Of a stretch of DNA of 64,000 bases, positions 44,887-54,544 are shown piece by piece. The notes below the pieces were generated by a model. That model was not told the origin of the DNA and made no database searches. It was given only the letters and a program-made list of their open reading frames with translations. Numbering within the stretch: the stretch's first letter is position 1; every line of letters starts with the position of its first letter. Source of the stretch: JAZKIX01 sp040384645 (lineage in GTDB: Bacteria; Pseudomonadota; Gammaproteobacteria; Burkholderiales; Burkholderiaceae_D); the NCBI GenBank assembly GCA_040384645.1, contig JAZKIX010000115.1, positions 8,736 to 72,735 of the forward strand. The letters run 5' to 3'. A program made the translations under genes and the position numbers.

Positions 44887-45645
44887 ATGTCTCAACCGAT
44901 CTCCTTCGACCTGCCAGTTAGTCTTGACGTGCATGCCTTGCGGGCCAGTTGCGCGGCGTGCAGCATGCACCAGTTGTGTCTGCCGATGGGGCTAGACGAT
45001 GCCGATTTGCAGCGGCTCGATGACATTATCGGCCGGCGCCAGCGTGTTGCACGCGACAGCACCTTGTACCGGGTAGGCGATCCATTTACCACTTTGTACG
45101 CGATTCGGCTCGGGCATTTCAAGACTTACCAGATTACCCCTGGCGGCGCACAACTCATTACTGGTTTTCAAATGAATGGCGAGTTGCTGGGCATGGATGC
45201 CATCAGTACGGATCACCATCATTGCGATGCGGTGGCGCTGGAAGATAGCGAAGTTTGTGAAATCCCGTTTCTGCGGCTGGAAGAATTGTTTGGTCATATT
45301 CCAACGCTGTTGCGGCACTTCCACCGCATGATGAGTCAGGAAATTACGCGTGAACAGAGTGCGATGCTGTTGTTGGGCAATATGCGTGCCGAGCAGCGTT
45401 TTGCCGTGTTCCTGATCAACCTGGGATCGCGTTATGCGGCGCGCGGTTATTCGCCGACCAGTTTTCAGTTGCGCATGACGCGCGAAGATATCGGTAATTT
45501 TCTGGGCCTGACCATCGAAAGCATCAGCCGCCTGATCAACAAATTCAAGCAGCAAGGTTTGCTCAAAGTAAGCAAACGCGAGGTCGAATTGCTCGACCCC
45601 GCACGCTTGAAAGCGATGGCGGCGGGCACGGAACACTGTCATTAA
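44887..45645 (+). CDS. fnr: FNR/ANR-type oxygen-sensing transcriptional regulator
   Basis: This is a 252-aa Crp-Fnr family regulator. The oxygen-sensing [4Fe-4S] cysteines are C22, C25 and C31 (SCAACSMHQLC) plus C124 (SEVCEIPF). The cNMP-binding-like fold is in the middle, and the C-terminal HTH contains LTIESISRLINKF, the E-x-x-S-R recognition pattern for TTGAT-N4-ATCAA. It adjoins the cbb3 oxidase cluster, and perfect boxes of that kind precede ccoN and safE, so it probably activates both under low oxygen. The 3' end overlaps orf78 convergently by 4 bp. Confidence 0.93.
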   Translation: MSQPISFDLPVSLDVHALRASCAACSMHQLCLPMGLDDADLQRLDDIIGRRQRVARDSTLYRVGDPFTTLYAIRLGHFKTYQITPGGAQLITGFQMNGELLGMDAISTDHHHCDAVALEDSEVCEIPFLRLEELFGHIPTLLRHFHRMMSQEITREQSAMLLLGNMRAEQRFAVFLINLGSRYAARGYSPTSFQLRMTREDIGNFLGLTIESISRLINKFKQQGLLKVSKREVELLDPARLKAMAAGTEHCH

Positions 45646-45878
45646 TCTGGGACTTGGTTTGATGGCGTGCGCAGCAAGTAATACGTCAAGCTGCTGGACA
45701 ATGCGCAACAGCCCCAGAACATGAAAAACCCAAGGGTGTAGGCGGCCAGCCCAGACAGCTCAATCTGTCGTTCGGCTATGAACACTTCATGCGGATCGAA
45801 TAGCGAAAAGAAACAGCCTTCGGCGATGATCGCAACTAAAAAAGACGACCATAAAATAATCATTACCCGTCGCAACAT
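45642..45878 (-). CDS. Small membrane protein at the end of the cco operon (78 aa)
   Basis: This 78-aa protein has two predicted membrane helices (IILWSSFLVAIIAEGCFF and LAAYTLGFFMFWGCCALSSSLTYYLL) separated by a short loop containing SLFDPHEVFI. A GGAG RBS precedes the ATG. It lies 22 bp after fixH on the same strand, so it is the last gene of the ccoNOQP-ccoG-fixH unit. I cannot name a family. A role in oxidase assembly is inferred only from position. Confidence 0.7.
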   Translation of the reverse strand: MLRRVMIILWSSFLVAIIAEGCFFSLFDPHEVFIAERQIELSGLAAYTLGFFMFWGCCALSSSLTYYLLRTPSNQVPD

Positions 45879-45900
45879 AGCCTAAGCTCCTAAATTCTTA

Positions 45901-46443
45901 TTAACTGCGCGCTATCAAATTAGTCTTGAGCTCGATTTGCAGCTGTTGCGGCCAGGCCCATGCACCGTTCAAACGCCACTGGCGCTGTTCGTTTTCGATC
46001 AACACTTGCCAACGTGCCTTTTCCAACATCGGCAGTGCCAGGGCAAACTTGCCTTCGGCGTCAACCTCTACCGGTGCAACGATATCCTTGGCCGGTTGGG
46101 TGGAATGAACCAGATGCAAGCGGATTTTCCCAGGCAATGGCGCGTCGAAACTGCGCAAGGTGCCCGACAGTATTGCGCTGGCCGGATCGTAACGCAGGGT
46201 CGAGGCCAAGTTCAAGGTGTTGGCAGCCTTGTCGCGGCGCAAGTCTTGATTGATCGTCTTGCCTTGCGTGTAATAGTCGTCTACCACCAACGCATCGGGT
46301 CGCGAGAATGCCAGCCACGTGGTAAAACTGCCAGCCACGATCACCGCCACCGGGCCCGCCATCAACAGCCAAGGCCAGCGCTGGGCATACCAGGGTGTTT
46401 GAGGATCGATGTGATTGCGTCGCAGTGACTGATCGAGTTGCAT
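45901..46443 (-). CDS. fixH: FixH-family cbb3 oxidase accessory protein
   Basis: This 180-aa protein has one N-terminal transmembrane helix (RWPWLLMAGPVAVIVAGSFTTW) and a periplasmic FixH domain with VVDDYYTQGKTINQDLRRDKAA. FixH helps mature cbb3-type oxidase, probably with the CcoI copper pump. The start at 46443 (MQLDQSLRRNHIDPQTPWYAQRWPW) fits the family. It follows ccoG by 43 bp. Confidence 0.9.
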   Translation of the reverse strand: MQLDQSLRRNHIDPQTPWYAQRWPWLLMAGPVAVIVAGSFTTWLAFSRPDALVVDDYYTQGKTINQDLRRDKAANTLNLASTLRYDPASAILSGTLRSFDAPLPGKIRLHLVHSTQPAKDIVAPVEVDAEGKFALALPMLEKARWQVLIENEQRQWRLNGAWAWPQQLQIELKTNLIARS

Positions 46444-46486
46444 GGCGTGATCCGTTTTCAATGTAATTCGCACTGATTGTGTCGCT

Positions 46487-47887
46487 TCAACGCGGCACGA
46501 AAAATACCGCTTTTTCCTTGACCTGCACAGTCGCATCGTCGAGTGCTTGCAAGTGAAATGCAATCGGATTCGAACCGGTGAGGCCTTTGCCGTGATCGAC
46601 CCGCAGCCGCACCGGTACCGCCAGCGACCCGGTCGCTTCTACTAACACTTCATCGGGTGTCGCCAAGGTGATCGAATCGATGCCGGACACGCGGATTTTA
46701 AAGCGATGCGCGGTTTCGGCCGTATTCATGATCTGCAAGCGGTATACATTTTCGATCATGCCGTGTTCCACTTCGCGACCCATCGCGCCGCGATCGCGGA
46801 TCACGTCAAGCTTGAGCGGGGTGCGCAAGATCAGTGCGCTACCGAAAGCCACAACGATCAGCACTAGTAGGGCGCTATAAATCAAAACCCGTGGACGCAG
46901 CACCCGCTGCTGCATCTGTTTGATCGACCAGTGCTCGCGCATGGCATGGTCGGTCGAATAGCGGATCAAGCCGGGCGGTTTGGCAATCTTGTCCATCACC
47001 GAATTGCAGGCGTCGATGCAGGCTGCGCAGCCGATACATTCATATTGCAAGCCCTTGCGAATATCAATGCCAGTTGGGCAAACTTGCACGCACAGGGTGC
47101 AATCGATGCAATCGCCCAGTTTGCTTGGGACTGCCTCCGCTTTACTGCCCAGTGCGCCGCGCGGTTCGCCACGTTCCTGGTCGTAGGTAATGATCAGGGT
47201 GTCTTGGTCGAACATCGAACTCTGGAAGCGTGCATACGGGCACATGTATTTGCATACTTGTTCACGCAGCCAGCCGGCGTTGCCGTAGGTGGCGAGGGAA
47301 TAGAACAGGATCCAGAACAATTCCCACGGGCCTAGCGCCAAGGTCAGCACTTCATGCTGCAAGATTTTTATCGGCGTGAAATAGCCGACAAATGAAAATC
47401 CGGTCCAGCAGGCCAGCAGGCCCCAGGCACCGTGTTTGGCAATTTTTTTCAGCAGCTTGTCGCTGGTCCAAGGCTGTTTGTCGAGCCGCATGCGGGCACT
47501 GCGCGGGCCTTCGATCTGGCGCTCGATCCACATGAAAATTTCGGTATACACCGTTTGCGGACAGGCGAAGCCGCACCAGACGCGGCCGGCAATGGCAGTA
47601 ATGAGAAACAAGGCATAGGCGCAGATGATCAGCAGCACTGCCAGATAGATGAAATCCTGCGGCCACAAGACGATGCCGAAAATATAAAATTTACGCGCCG
47701 CAAGGTCGAACAGGATGGCTTGCCGGCCGTTCCAGTTCAGCCATGGCAAGCCATAAAACACCAGTTGCGTCAGCCAGACGCAGACCCAGCGCAAGGTGGC
47801 ATACCGGCCTTTGGCCTCACGCGGATAAATTTCCTCACGTGCAGCGTACATTTTAATGACCGATACCTGTGGATCGGCGTCATGCAT
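46487..47887 (-). CDS. ccoG: CcoG/FixG (RdxA-like) cbb3 oxidase accessory protein
   Basis: This is a 466-aa membrane ferredoxin-like protein, thought to reduce Cu(II) for oxidase assembly. It has about five membrane helices, WCGFACPQTVYTEIFMWIERQIEG in the first half, and two [4Fe-4S] motifs (CIDCTLCVQVCP and CIGCAACIDACN) at about 256-300. The C-terminal immunoglobulin-like domain (IENVYRLQIMNTAETAHRF) lies in the periplasm. It is placed between ccoP and fixH in the operon. Confidence 0.95.
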   Translation of the reverse strand: MHDADPQVSVIKMYAAREEIYPREAKGRYATLRWVCVWLTQLVFYGLPWLNWNGRQAILFDLAARKFYIFGIVLWPQDFIYLAVLLIICAYALFLITAIAGRVWCGFACPQTVYTEIFMWIERQIEGPRSARMRLDKQPWTSDKLLKKIAKHGAWGLLACWTGFSFVGYFTPIKILQHEVLTLALGPWELFWILFYSLATYGNAGWLREQVCKYMCPYARFQSSMFDQDTLIITYDQERGEPRGALGSKAEAVPSKLGDCIDCTLCVQVCPTGIDIRKGLQYECIGCAACIDACNSVMDKIAKPPGLIRYSTDHAMREHWSIKQMQQRVLRPRVLIYSALLVLIVVAFGSALILRTPLKLDVIRDRGAMGREVEHGMIENVYRLQIMNTAETAHRFKIRVSGIDSITLATPDEVLVEATGSLAVPVRLRVDHGKGLTGSNPIAFHLQALDDATVQVKEKAVFFVPR

Positions 47888-47944
47888 TGCAGTTTTTCCA
47901 CTGGCCGTTGGCGGACGTAGGTCTACAGATTTGGCCCGGCACGG

Positions 47945-48892
47945 TCATTTTTGCGCCACCTCGGACTTTTCATTCGACAGGCTCCACACGTAGGCAGACA
48001 GCACATGCACTTTAGCGTCGCCCAGGAATTCGTCAAATGCCGGCATGGTGCTGACGCGGCCTTTGCGGATTGTTTCCATGATGGTGTCGGCGCTACCGCC
48101 ATACAACCAGATATCGTCGCTCAGGTTGGCCGAACCAAGCGCCTGATTGCCTATTCCGTTCGCACCATGACAAGCGGTGCAAGCGGCGAATTTGGATTTG
48201 CCGAACACCACCTTGATCGGATCGGCAGTCGAACCAGACAGGCTCATGACATAGTGGGCTACGTTTTCCACATCCTTATCCGAGCCCACCGCAGCAGCCA
48301 TCGAAGGCATTTGCCCATTGCGCCCATGCAAAATCGTGGTCTTGATCACGTTAGGTTCGCCGCCATACAACCAATCCTGGTCGGTCAGGTTGGGGAAACC
48401 CTTATTGCCGCGCGCATCGGAGCCGTGGCATTGGGCGCAGTAGGTTAAGAACAAACGCTCGCCAATCGCATGCGCCTGCGGATCGCTTGCCACCACTTTC
48501 AAATCTTGCGTTAAATACTTGGCGAACAGCGGACCGTAATCGGCGTCGGCCTTTTTCAATTCCTCTTGATAGGCGCCGCTCGATTGCCAGCCCAGCTTGC
48601 CGGCATAGGAACCCAAGCCCGGATACAGCACCAGATACACCAGTGAGAACACGATGGTGATGTAAAACAGCCACATCCACCAGCGCGGCATCGGCGTGTT
48701 CAACTCGGTCAAGTCATCATCCCAGACGTGGCCGGTGGTGCCGGCGCCGGCAACGTCTGGTCCGGCTGGCAAGTCGGCCTTATTGACTCTGTGAATCGAT
48801 TGCGACCATAACAAGACGCCGCAACCGACAATGCCGAGCAGGGTCAATACCGTGATGTAGATATTCCAAAATTCATTGGTAAAGTCAGACAT
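47945..48892 (-). CDS. ccoP: cbb3 oxidase subunit CcoP (dihaem cytochrome c)
   Basis: This 315-aa electron-entry subunit has an N-terminal membrane region (WNIYITVLTLLGIVGCGVLLW and WWMWLFYITIVFSLVYLVLY) and two c-type haem sites, CAQCH at 152-156 and CTACH at 238-242. Axial methionines lie in GQMPSMAA and STMPAF. It passes electrons from the bc1 complex or cytochromes to CcoO and CcoN. It overlaps ccoQ by 8 bp. Confidence 0.96.
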   Translation of the reverse strand: MSDFTNEFWNIYITVLTLLGIVGCGVLLWSQSIHRVNKADLPAGPDVAGAGTTGHVWDDDLTELNTPMPRWWMWLFYITIVFSLVYLVLYPGLGSYAGKLGWQSSGAYQEELKKADADYGPLFAKYLTQDLKVVASDPQAHAIGERLFLTYCAQCHGSDARGNKGFPNLTDQDWLYGGEPNVIKTTILHGRNGQMPSMAAAVGSDKDVENVAHYVMSLSGSTADPIKVVFGKSKFAACTACHGANGIGNQALGSANLSDDIWLYGGSADTIMETIRKGRVSTMPAFDEFLGDAKVHVLSAYVWSLSNEKSEVAQK

Positions 48893-49100
48893 GGGTTTGC
48901 TCCGTCTCTGGTGTGGCTACTTGTATTGCCACTTGTATCGCCACTTCATCGATCTCATCGGCAAACGGTAGCTGCGCCGCCGCATCGAAATCGGCACTGC
49001 GCTTAAGGCCAAAGGTCCACCACAAAATCCCAATGAAAGTGGCCAGGCTGATCACCGTCATGGCGCTGCTGGCGTCGGTAAAAAGATTTTCGATTGCCAT
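48885..49100 (-). CDS. ccoQ: cbb3 oxidase subunit CcoQ
   Basis: This 71-aa single-helix protein (AMTVISLATFIGILWWTFGL) has the CcoQ/FixQ-like layout and a charged C-terminal tail. The ATG at 49100 is chosen because AAGGA lies about 8 nt upstream and it begins 3 nt after the ccoO stop; a TTG six nt upstream would overlap that stop. CcoQ stabilises the CcoNOP complex. The tail has a small duplication (VAIQVAIQVAT), reflecting a tandem nucleotide repeat. Confidence 0.88.
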   Translation of the reverse strand: MAIENLFTDASSAMTVISLATFIGILWWTFGLKRSADFDAAAQLPFADEIDEVAIQVAIQVATPETEQTHV

Positions 49101-49102
49101 GC

Positions 49103-49717
49103 TCAATTCCTTGTCTTGATCAATGTGCCGAGCCCTTGCAAATAGGCGATCAATGCATCTTGCTCAGTCTTGCCGGCCAAGGTACTAGGGCCCTGGCTGA
49201 TTTCTTCTTCCGAATAGGGGACGTTCAGTCGTTTCAATGCGCGCATTTTTGGCACTACTTCCTCGGCCACCAATGGGGTCTTGGCTAGCCAAGGGTAGTT
49301 CGGCATATTCGATTCCGGCACCAGATCGCGCGGATTGTCCAGATGGGTACGGTGCCATTCGTCGCTATAACGGCCGCCGACCCGGGCCAGATCCGGTCCA
49401 GTGCGTTTCGAACCCCACTGGAATGGCCGGTCGTAGACAAATTCGCCCGCCACCGAATAATGACCATAGCGCTCGGTCTCGGCACGGAATGGTCGAATCA
49501 TTTGCGAATGACAGTTATAGCAACCTTCGCGAATGTAAACGTCGCGCCCCATCAGGCGCAAAGCCGAATAAGGTTTCAATCCGGTAATCGGCTCCGTAGT
49601 TGATTTCTGGAAGAATAGCGGCACGATTTCAACCAGGCCACCGACCGATATCACCACTAGCACCAGAACAATCAAAAGCCAGGGGTTTTTTTCTATCCAT
49701 TCATGGGAAAATTTCAT
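49103..49717 (-). CDS. ccoO: cbb3 oxidase subunit CcoO (monohaem cytochrome c)
   Basis: This 204-aa subunit has one N-terminal membrane helix ([21 protein letters not shown]) and the haem c site CYNCH at 66-70, followed by [18 protein letters not shown]. The axial methionine lies in [10 protein letters not shown]. It transfers electrons from CcoP to the CcoN active site. It follows ccoN by 9 bp and leads directly into ccoQ. Confidence 0.97.
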   Translation of the reverse strand: MKFSHEWIEKNPWLLIVLVLVVISVGGLVEIVPLFFQKSTTEPITGLKPYSALRLMGRDVYIREGCYNCHSQMIRPFRAETERYGHYSVAGEFVYDRPFQWGSKRTGPDLARVGGRYSDEWHRTHLDNPRDLVPESNMPNYPWLAKTPLVAEEVVPKMRALKRLNVPYSEEEISQGPSTLAGKTEQDALIAYLQGLGTLIKTRN

Positions 49718-49726
49718 CGTCGATCC

Positions 49727-51154
49727 TCAAGCATGTGCCGGTAATAGGGATGGAATGCGGGCCTGCACCGCGACACCGTCGCGCATCGTCATGAAGGTGT
49801 TGTACGCCATCATCAACATGCCCGACAGGTACAGCAAGCCGCCGCCGAACCGGATCACGTAGTAGGGATAGGTCGCCTTGACGCTTTCGACAAAGGTGTA
49901 GGTTAGGGTGCCATCGGGGTTGACTGCGCGCCACATCAAGCCTTGCATCACACCGGCGATCCACATCGAGGCGATATACAGCACGATGCCGATGGTCGCG
50001 ACCCAGAAATGGGTGTCGATCAAACGGGTACTCCACATTTCTTTTTTGCCACACAAGCGCGGGATCAGGTAATAGATCGAGCCCATCGTGATGAAGCCAA
50101 CCCAGCCCAGCGCGCCGGCATGGACGTGGGCGATACCCCAGTCGGTGTAGTGCGACAGTGAATTGACCGTCTTGATCGACATCATCGGACCTTCAAAGGT
50201 CGCCATGCCGTAGAACGACAAGGACACGATCAAAAATTTCAAGATCGGATCAGTGCGCAATTTGTGCCAGGCACCTGACAAGGTCATCATGCCGTTGATC
50301 ATGCCGCCCCACGATGGCGCCAGCAAGATCAGCGAAAACACCATGCCAATCGATTGGGTCCAGTCCGGTAAGGCGGTGTAATGCAAATGATGCGGGCCGG
50401 CCCACATATACGTAAAAATCAGCGCCCAGAAATGCACGATCGAGAGCCGGTACGAATACACCGGCTTTTCGGCTTGCTTGGGAATGAAGTAATACACCAT
50501 CCCCAGATAGCCGGCGGTCAAGATGAAACCGACCGCGTTATGGCCATACCACCACTGGATCATGGCGTCTTGTACGCCGGAATAGGCCGAATACGATTTG
50601 GTCAGCGAGGCGGGCATGCTGGCGCCGTTGACGATATGCAGCAGTGCCACCGCAATGATGTAGGCGCCAAAAAACCAGTTGGCGACATAGATATGTGGCA
50701 CCTTGCGTTTGAGCAGGGTGCCGAAAAATACCACTGCATACACCACCCACACCACGGCGATCAGGATGGCGATCGGCCATTCCAGCTCGGCGTATTCCTT
50801 GCCGCGTGTCAGTCCCATCGGCAAGGTGATCGCCGCGCTGACCAGTACCAGTTGCCAGCCCCAGAAGGTGAATGCTGCCAATTTATCGGAGAACAATCTG
50901 ACCTGGCAGGTGCGCTGTACTACGTAATACGAGGTGGCAAACAAGCCGCAAACGCCGAATGCAAAAATTACCGCATTGGTATGCAGTGGCCGCAGCCGCC
51001 CGTAACCGAGCCACGGGATATCGAAATTGAGCGCCGGCCAAGCCAGTTGGGCAGCAATGAAGACGCCGACTAGCATCCCGATCACGCCCCACACCACGGT
51101 CGCAATCGTGAACTGTTTGACGATCTTGTAGTTATAGTTTTGTGCCGTTTCCAC
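49727..51154 (-). CDS. ccoN: cbb3 oxidase catalytic subunit CcoN
   Basis: This 475-aa haem-copper oxidase subunit I of the cbb3 class reduces oxygen to water with high affinity and pumps protons. It has about 12 membrane helices. Ligand histidine segments include [46 protein letters not shown] and [18 protein letters not shown]. The GTG at 51154 ([12 protein letters not shown]) is preferred because GGAG lies 8 nt upstream; an in-frame TTG would add 7 residues. A perfect FNR box lies 63-76 bp upstream. Confidence 0.96.
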   Translation of the reverse strand: METAQNYNYKIVKQFTIATVVWGVIGMLVGVFIAAQLAWPALNFDIPWLGYGRLRPLHTNAVIFAFGVCGLFATSYYVVQRTCQVRLFSDKLAAFTFWGWQLVLVSAAITLPMGLTRGKEYAELEWPIAILIAVVWVVYAVVFFGTLLKRKVPHIYVANWFFGAYIIAVALLHIVNGASMPASLTKSYSAYSGVQDAMIQWWYGHNAVGFILTAGYLGMVYYFIPKQAEKPVYSYRLSIVHFWALIFTYMWAGPHHLHYTALPDWTQSIGMVFSLILLAPSWGGMINGMMTLSGAWHKLRTDPILKFLIVSLSFYGMATFEGPMMSIKTVNSLSHYTDWGIAHVHAGALGWVGFITMGSIYYLIPRLCGKKEMWSTRLIDTHFWVATIGIVLYIASMWIAGVMQGLMWRAVNPDGTLTYTFVESVKATYPYYVIRFGGGLLYLSGMLMMAYNTFMTMRDGVAVQARIPSLLPAHA

Positions 51155-51216
51155 TAATGGTCTCCAGTAAAGCAATGATGTTGCGTGGAGGTTACGAGTT
51201 TGGGCAGCAAAAATCC

Positions 51217-51230
51217 TTGATGTGAATCAA
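51217..51230 (-). promoter_or_regulatory. FNR/ANR box upstream of ccoN
   Basis: TTGAT-GTGA-ATCAA is a perfect FNR site. It is 63-76 bp before the ccoN GTG, consistent with class II activation of ccoNOQP-ccoG-fixH by the FNR protein encoded at the far end of the cluster. Confidence 0.88.
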
Positions 51231-51340
51231 ATTTGACCGGCTTGGTTACAAAAGGCGCATGCCTGTGGCGATTGCGGGATTGGGCTGCAATCGGCAGCGT
51301 CCGGCTTAGTGGAAGGGTGAAAAGGCTGATTTAGGTAAAT

Positions 51341-51413
51341 TAATACTGGCGGTAGTATTAATTTTTGCCCAATGAATATGAGCGGGTGATGCTATGTTTT
51401 TATCTATACTCCC
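51341..51413 (+). repeat. 73-nt intergenic repeat, copy F
   Basis: This copy has a perfect first hairpin (TAATACT-GGCGGT-AGTATTA), AGCGGG in place of TGCGGG, and ends in CTATACTCCC. It lies between ccoN and ccoS, antisense to both, 6 bp from the ccoS stop. Confidence 0.83.
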
Positions 51414-51418
51414 GTTAT

Positions 51419-51613
51419 TTACGTGCCCATGTCGCCATCGGGGCCGCAAATATTGCCCTTTCCCTTTTCAGGCCTGTCATCGTCTTCCAAAATCCGTAAT
51501 GCTGGCCCGACCATATCGTCAAACTGACCGCTATCGGACATGCTGAAAAATACCCAGATTGCGATGAATACGATCAGGATGCTGAGCGGGATCAGTAGGT
51601 AAAGGGCTTCCAT
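51419..51613 (-). CDS. ccoS: cbb3 oxidase assembly protein CcoS
   Basis: This 64-aa protein has one transmembrane helix (LYLLIPLSILIVFIAIWVFF) followed by the conserved SMSDSGQFDDM motif of CcoS, which is needed for haem and copper insertion into CcoN. It starts 43 bp after the ccoI stop on the same strand, ending the safE-ccoI-ccoS unit. Confidence 0.93.
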   Translation of the reverse strand: MEALYLLIPLSILIVFIAIWVFFSMSDSGQFDDMVGPALRILEDDDRPEKGKGNICGPDGDMGT

Positions 51614-51656
51614 CGCGGCTCACTCGTGATTTTTAAAATAGCGGAGGTGATGCTGA

Positions 51657-54544
51657 CTACCCATGGGCGACTTTTTGCAGATCCGGCAATGTCCGTCGCA
51701 ATTTATTCCCGCCAGGCATGCGCCTCAGGCGCAAGGCATTCAATACCACCACCGCCGAGCTAAGCGACATGCCGACGCCGGTCATCCACGGATTGAGTAA
51801 GCCAACAGCGGCGGCCGGGATCGCGATCAGGTTGTAGATTGTGGCCCAGACTAGATTCTGGCGAATGATCGTCATGGTTTGCACGGCGGTTCTGGCAGCA
51901 TCGGCAATAGCGGAAATTCGGGCCGAGGATGTATCCGCCAACGGCCCCGACAACAGCACCGCATCGGCTTGCGCCTGCGCCAGTGCAGCGCCGCTGCCCA
52001 TCGCGAACGAGACATCGGCCGCGCGCAATACGGCGGCGTCGTTGATGCCGTCACCCACCATCGCCACCACGGCGCCGCTACCCTGCAATTCTTGTACGAA
52101 TGCCAGTTTTTGATCCGGCAGATATTCGCCATACGCCTGCTGGATGCCGAGTTCGGCCGCGATGCGTTGCGTCACTGCGCTCTGGTCGCCACTGAGCAAG
52201 ACAACTGTTTTGCCGATGGATTGAAAATAGTCGATTACCTGGCTGGCGTCGCTGCGGATCGGGTCGCTCAAGTCAAAGCGTGCTAGCCAGACGCCGGCGC
52301 GACCGAGATAGACCGAGGTCAGTGCGTCCGAGCTAATGTCGGCCTGCAACTTGCCACTTAATTCGGCCACGAAAGCGGCGCGTCCCAGGCGGTAGCCGAT
52401 CCCGTCGACCGATCCCGTCAAACCTTGGCCGGCAAGGTACGAGAGTGCTTGCGCCTGCAACGGGGGCGCGCCGGCCGACGCGCTGTGGGCGGCAGCGACA
52501 ATCGCCAGACTGAGCGGATGCGCGCTGGCGGCTTCCAGCGCAGCGGCGATGTGCAAATAGTGTCGCTCGGCGTCGGCGTCGGCGTCGGCTCCGACCGTGA
52601 GCGCGACGATGCGGCGCAATTCCGGCTTGCCCACGGTCAGGGTGCCAGTCTTGTCAAAAATGATGTGCGTGATGCGATCCAGCGTTTCCAATACGTGCGG
52701 CCGCACTACCAGCACGCCTTGCCGCAACAGGCGGTCGGTGGCCGCTGCCAGCGCGGTTGGCGTGGCTAGCGACAGGGCGCACGGGCATGACACCACCAGC
52801 ACCGCAATGGCGATCGGCCACGCGCGCGCCGGGTCGATTGCTTGCCACACGAAAAATACGACGACCGCAAACAGCAGCAATCCTGCCACAAACCACGCGG
52901 CAAATTTATCGGCCCACAAGGACAACTGCGGCTTGCCTTGGCCTGCGCGCTCGATTAATTTCATCAAGACTGACAAGGTGCTGTCGCGCGACGGTTTGTC
53001 TACCCGCAGCACGATGGCTTGGCCGGCATTGAGAGCGCCGCCGGGCAAGGATTGGCCGACCACTTTGAACAGCGGCACGCTTTCACCCGTCAGAAGCGAA
53101 ACATCGAAACTGCTCTCGCCTTCGACAATGACGCCATCGGCGGCCAGCGCCTCGCCCGGTTTTACCAGGATAAAGTCGCCTTCGCACAGCGTGGCCACGG
53201 CCACGGTTTCGCTGCTGCGGCTGGCGGGGTAATCGACGAGTCTGACAGCGGCGGCAGGCAGGCCATATTGCAATTTTTCAAGCGTGACCGCCGCTTTGCG
53301 GCGCGCTGCCAGTTCCAGATAACGGCTGCACAACAGCAAAAAAATGAACATCGTGATTGAGTCGTAATACACCTCGCCAACCCCGCGCACGGTGGCAAAT
53401 ACGCTACCGGCAAAAGCAGCACCGATACCGATCACCACCGGCACGTCCATACCCAAGGCGCGATTTTTCAGATTATTCCAGGCACCGATAAAAAATGGCT
53501 GGGCCGAATAAAACACGGCCGGTACCGTCAGCAGCAAGCCAGCCCAACGCATCAGTGCCGCCATCGCATCGTCCATCGTGCCCTCGGTCGCCAGATACAT
53601 CGGCACCGCGTACATCATGGCTTGCATCATGCACAACGCGGCGATAAACAATTGGCGGAACAATTGCTTGCTGGCGCGGCGTAATTGTTCGCCGTGGCGC
53701 GCCGCATCGAAGGGGTATGCCGCATAGCCGATCTGGTGCAGCGCAGTCAGGATATCGCTCGGTTTGCAAGCGTNNNNNNNNNNTCCTTTGCGTTTGATGA
53801 GATGGAACCTCCTCCATCGCCCGCAAAACCCGATTATATTCCCTGGATAAGAAGGGTTTGTTATGGAACTGCATTTGCTGGTTTTGTGGTCATGCAAGCC
53901 GTCGATTATTGCCGATGGACCAATGCGATTGGAAGTTTTGGGAGCGGTTTTTTTTCTCAATATACTGTTACATCGGGAATCGAAAAGGTCACAGAAGCGC
54001 GAATCAGACAAGTGTGTTTAACGGCCTTTGGACAGGCCGCTTTTTTTGGTTTAACTCAAGTTTTTTTCAATACAAGTCTCCTCGGTTTGCAAGCGTTTTT
54101 GGTCCAGCGCAGGTGTAAACGCTCAGTTGCTACATTCATATCGGCGCTAAGTACGCCCGGCAGTTTGCGCAAGCGCTTTTCGATCAGCCAGACACAGGCC
54201 GCGCAGCGGATGCCGTCGACTGAAAAAATCGTGTCGCATAATTCGCCATCGACCTCGAATCCGCTTACCACGTCGGCTGCGTCATACAATTTAAGCTCTG
54301 GCGGAATCAAGTCGCCCCGGCCGGCGCCGGCAGAAAATGCGCTGCGCTTGCGGTAATAATCGGCAATCCCATTGTCAACGATGACTTGTGCTACCGCCTG
54401 GCAACCGGGGCAACACATCGGCTGCGCTACGGCGTCGATCATTACCGACCAAGCCGAATTGGCCGGTAGCGGCAAGCCGCAATGAAAACAGCTTTGATTG
54501 GCAGCATCGGCAGTCAAGTTGAGCGGCGCCAGGCGCGCGTTCAT
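51657..54544 (-). CDS. ccoI: CcoI copper-transporting P-type ATPase, interrupted by a 323-bp segment
   Basis: CcoI exports copper for cbb3 oxidase assembly. The N-terminal part has a CCPGCQ zinc-finger-like region and an HMA domain (GIRCAACVWLIEK). The rest has eight membrane helices, TGES, the CPC motif (SCPCALSLATP), DKTGT and GDGINDA. The ATG at 54544 overlaps the safE stop (ATGA). A 323-bp segment including 10 Ns (53774-53783) splits the gene after ...TKNACKP. It is bounded by the 16-nt repeat CTCGGTTTGCAAGCGT at 53758-53773 and 54081-54096. Removing one repeat unit and the segment leaves 2565 nt, an intact 854-aa frame. The break is either a real insertion or a scaffold artefact. Confidence 0.9.
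53774..54080. other. Anomalous segment inside ccoI, unrecognised
   Basis: Ten Ns are followed by 297 nt of visibly lower GC and more T-rich DNA than ccoI. On the plus strand an open frame runs through it (from an ATG at 53802: MEPPPSPAKPDYIPWIRR...) with two hydrophobic stretches (GTAFAGFVVMQAVDY, AAFFGLTQVFFNTSLL). The opposite strand has no good frame. I recognise no transposase or terminal inverted repeats. It may be the chimeric end of a contig or the remnant of a mobile piece. Confidence 0.55.

Noticed and set aside
53685..54356. Plus-strand open frame across ccoI
   Set aside because: Both ends are antisense to ccoI. Only the central part (53784-54080) is not, and that is reported as an anomalous segment.
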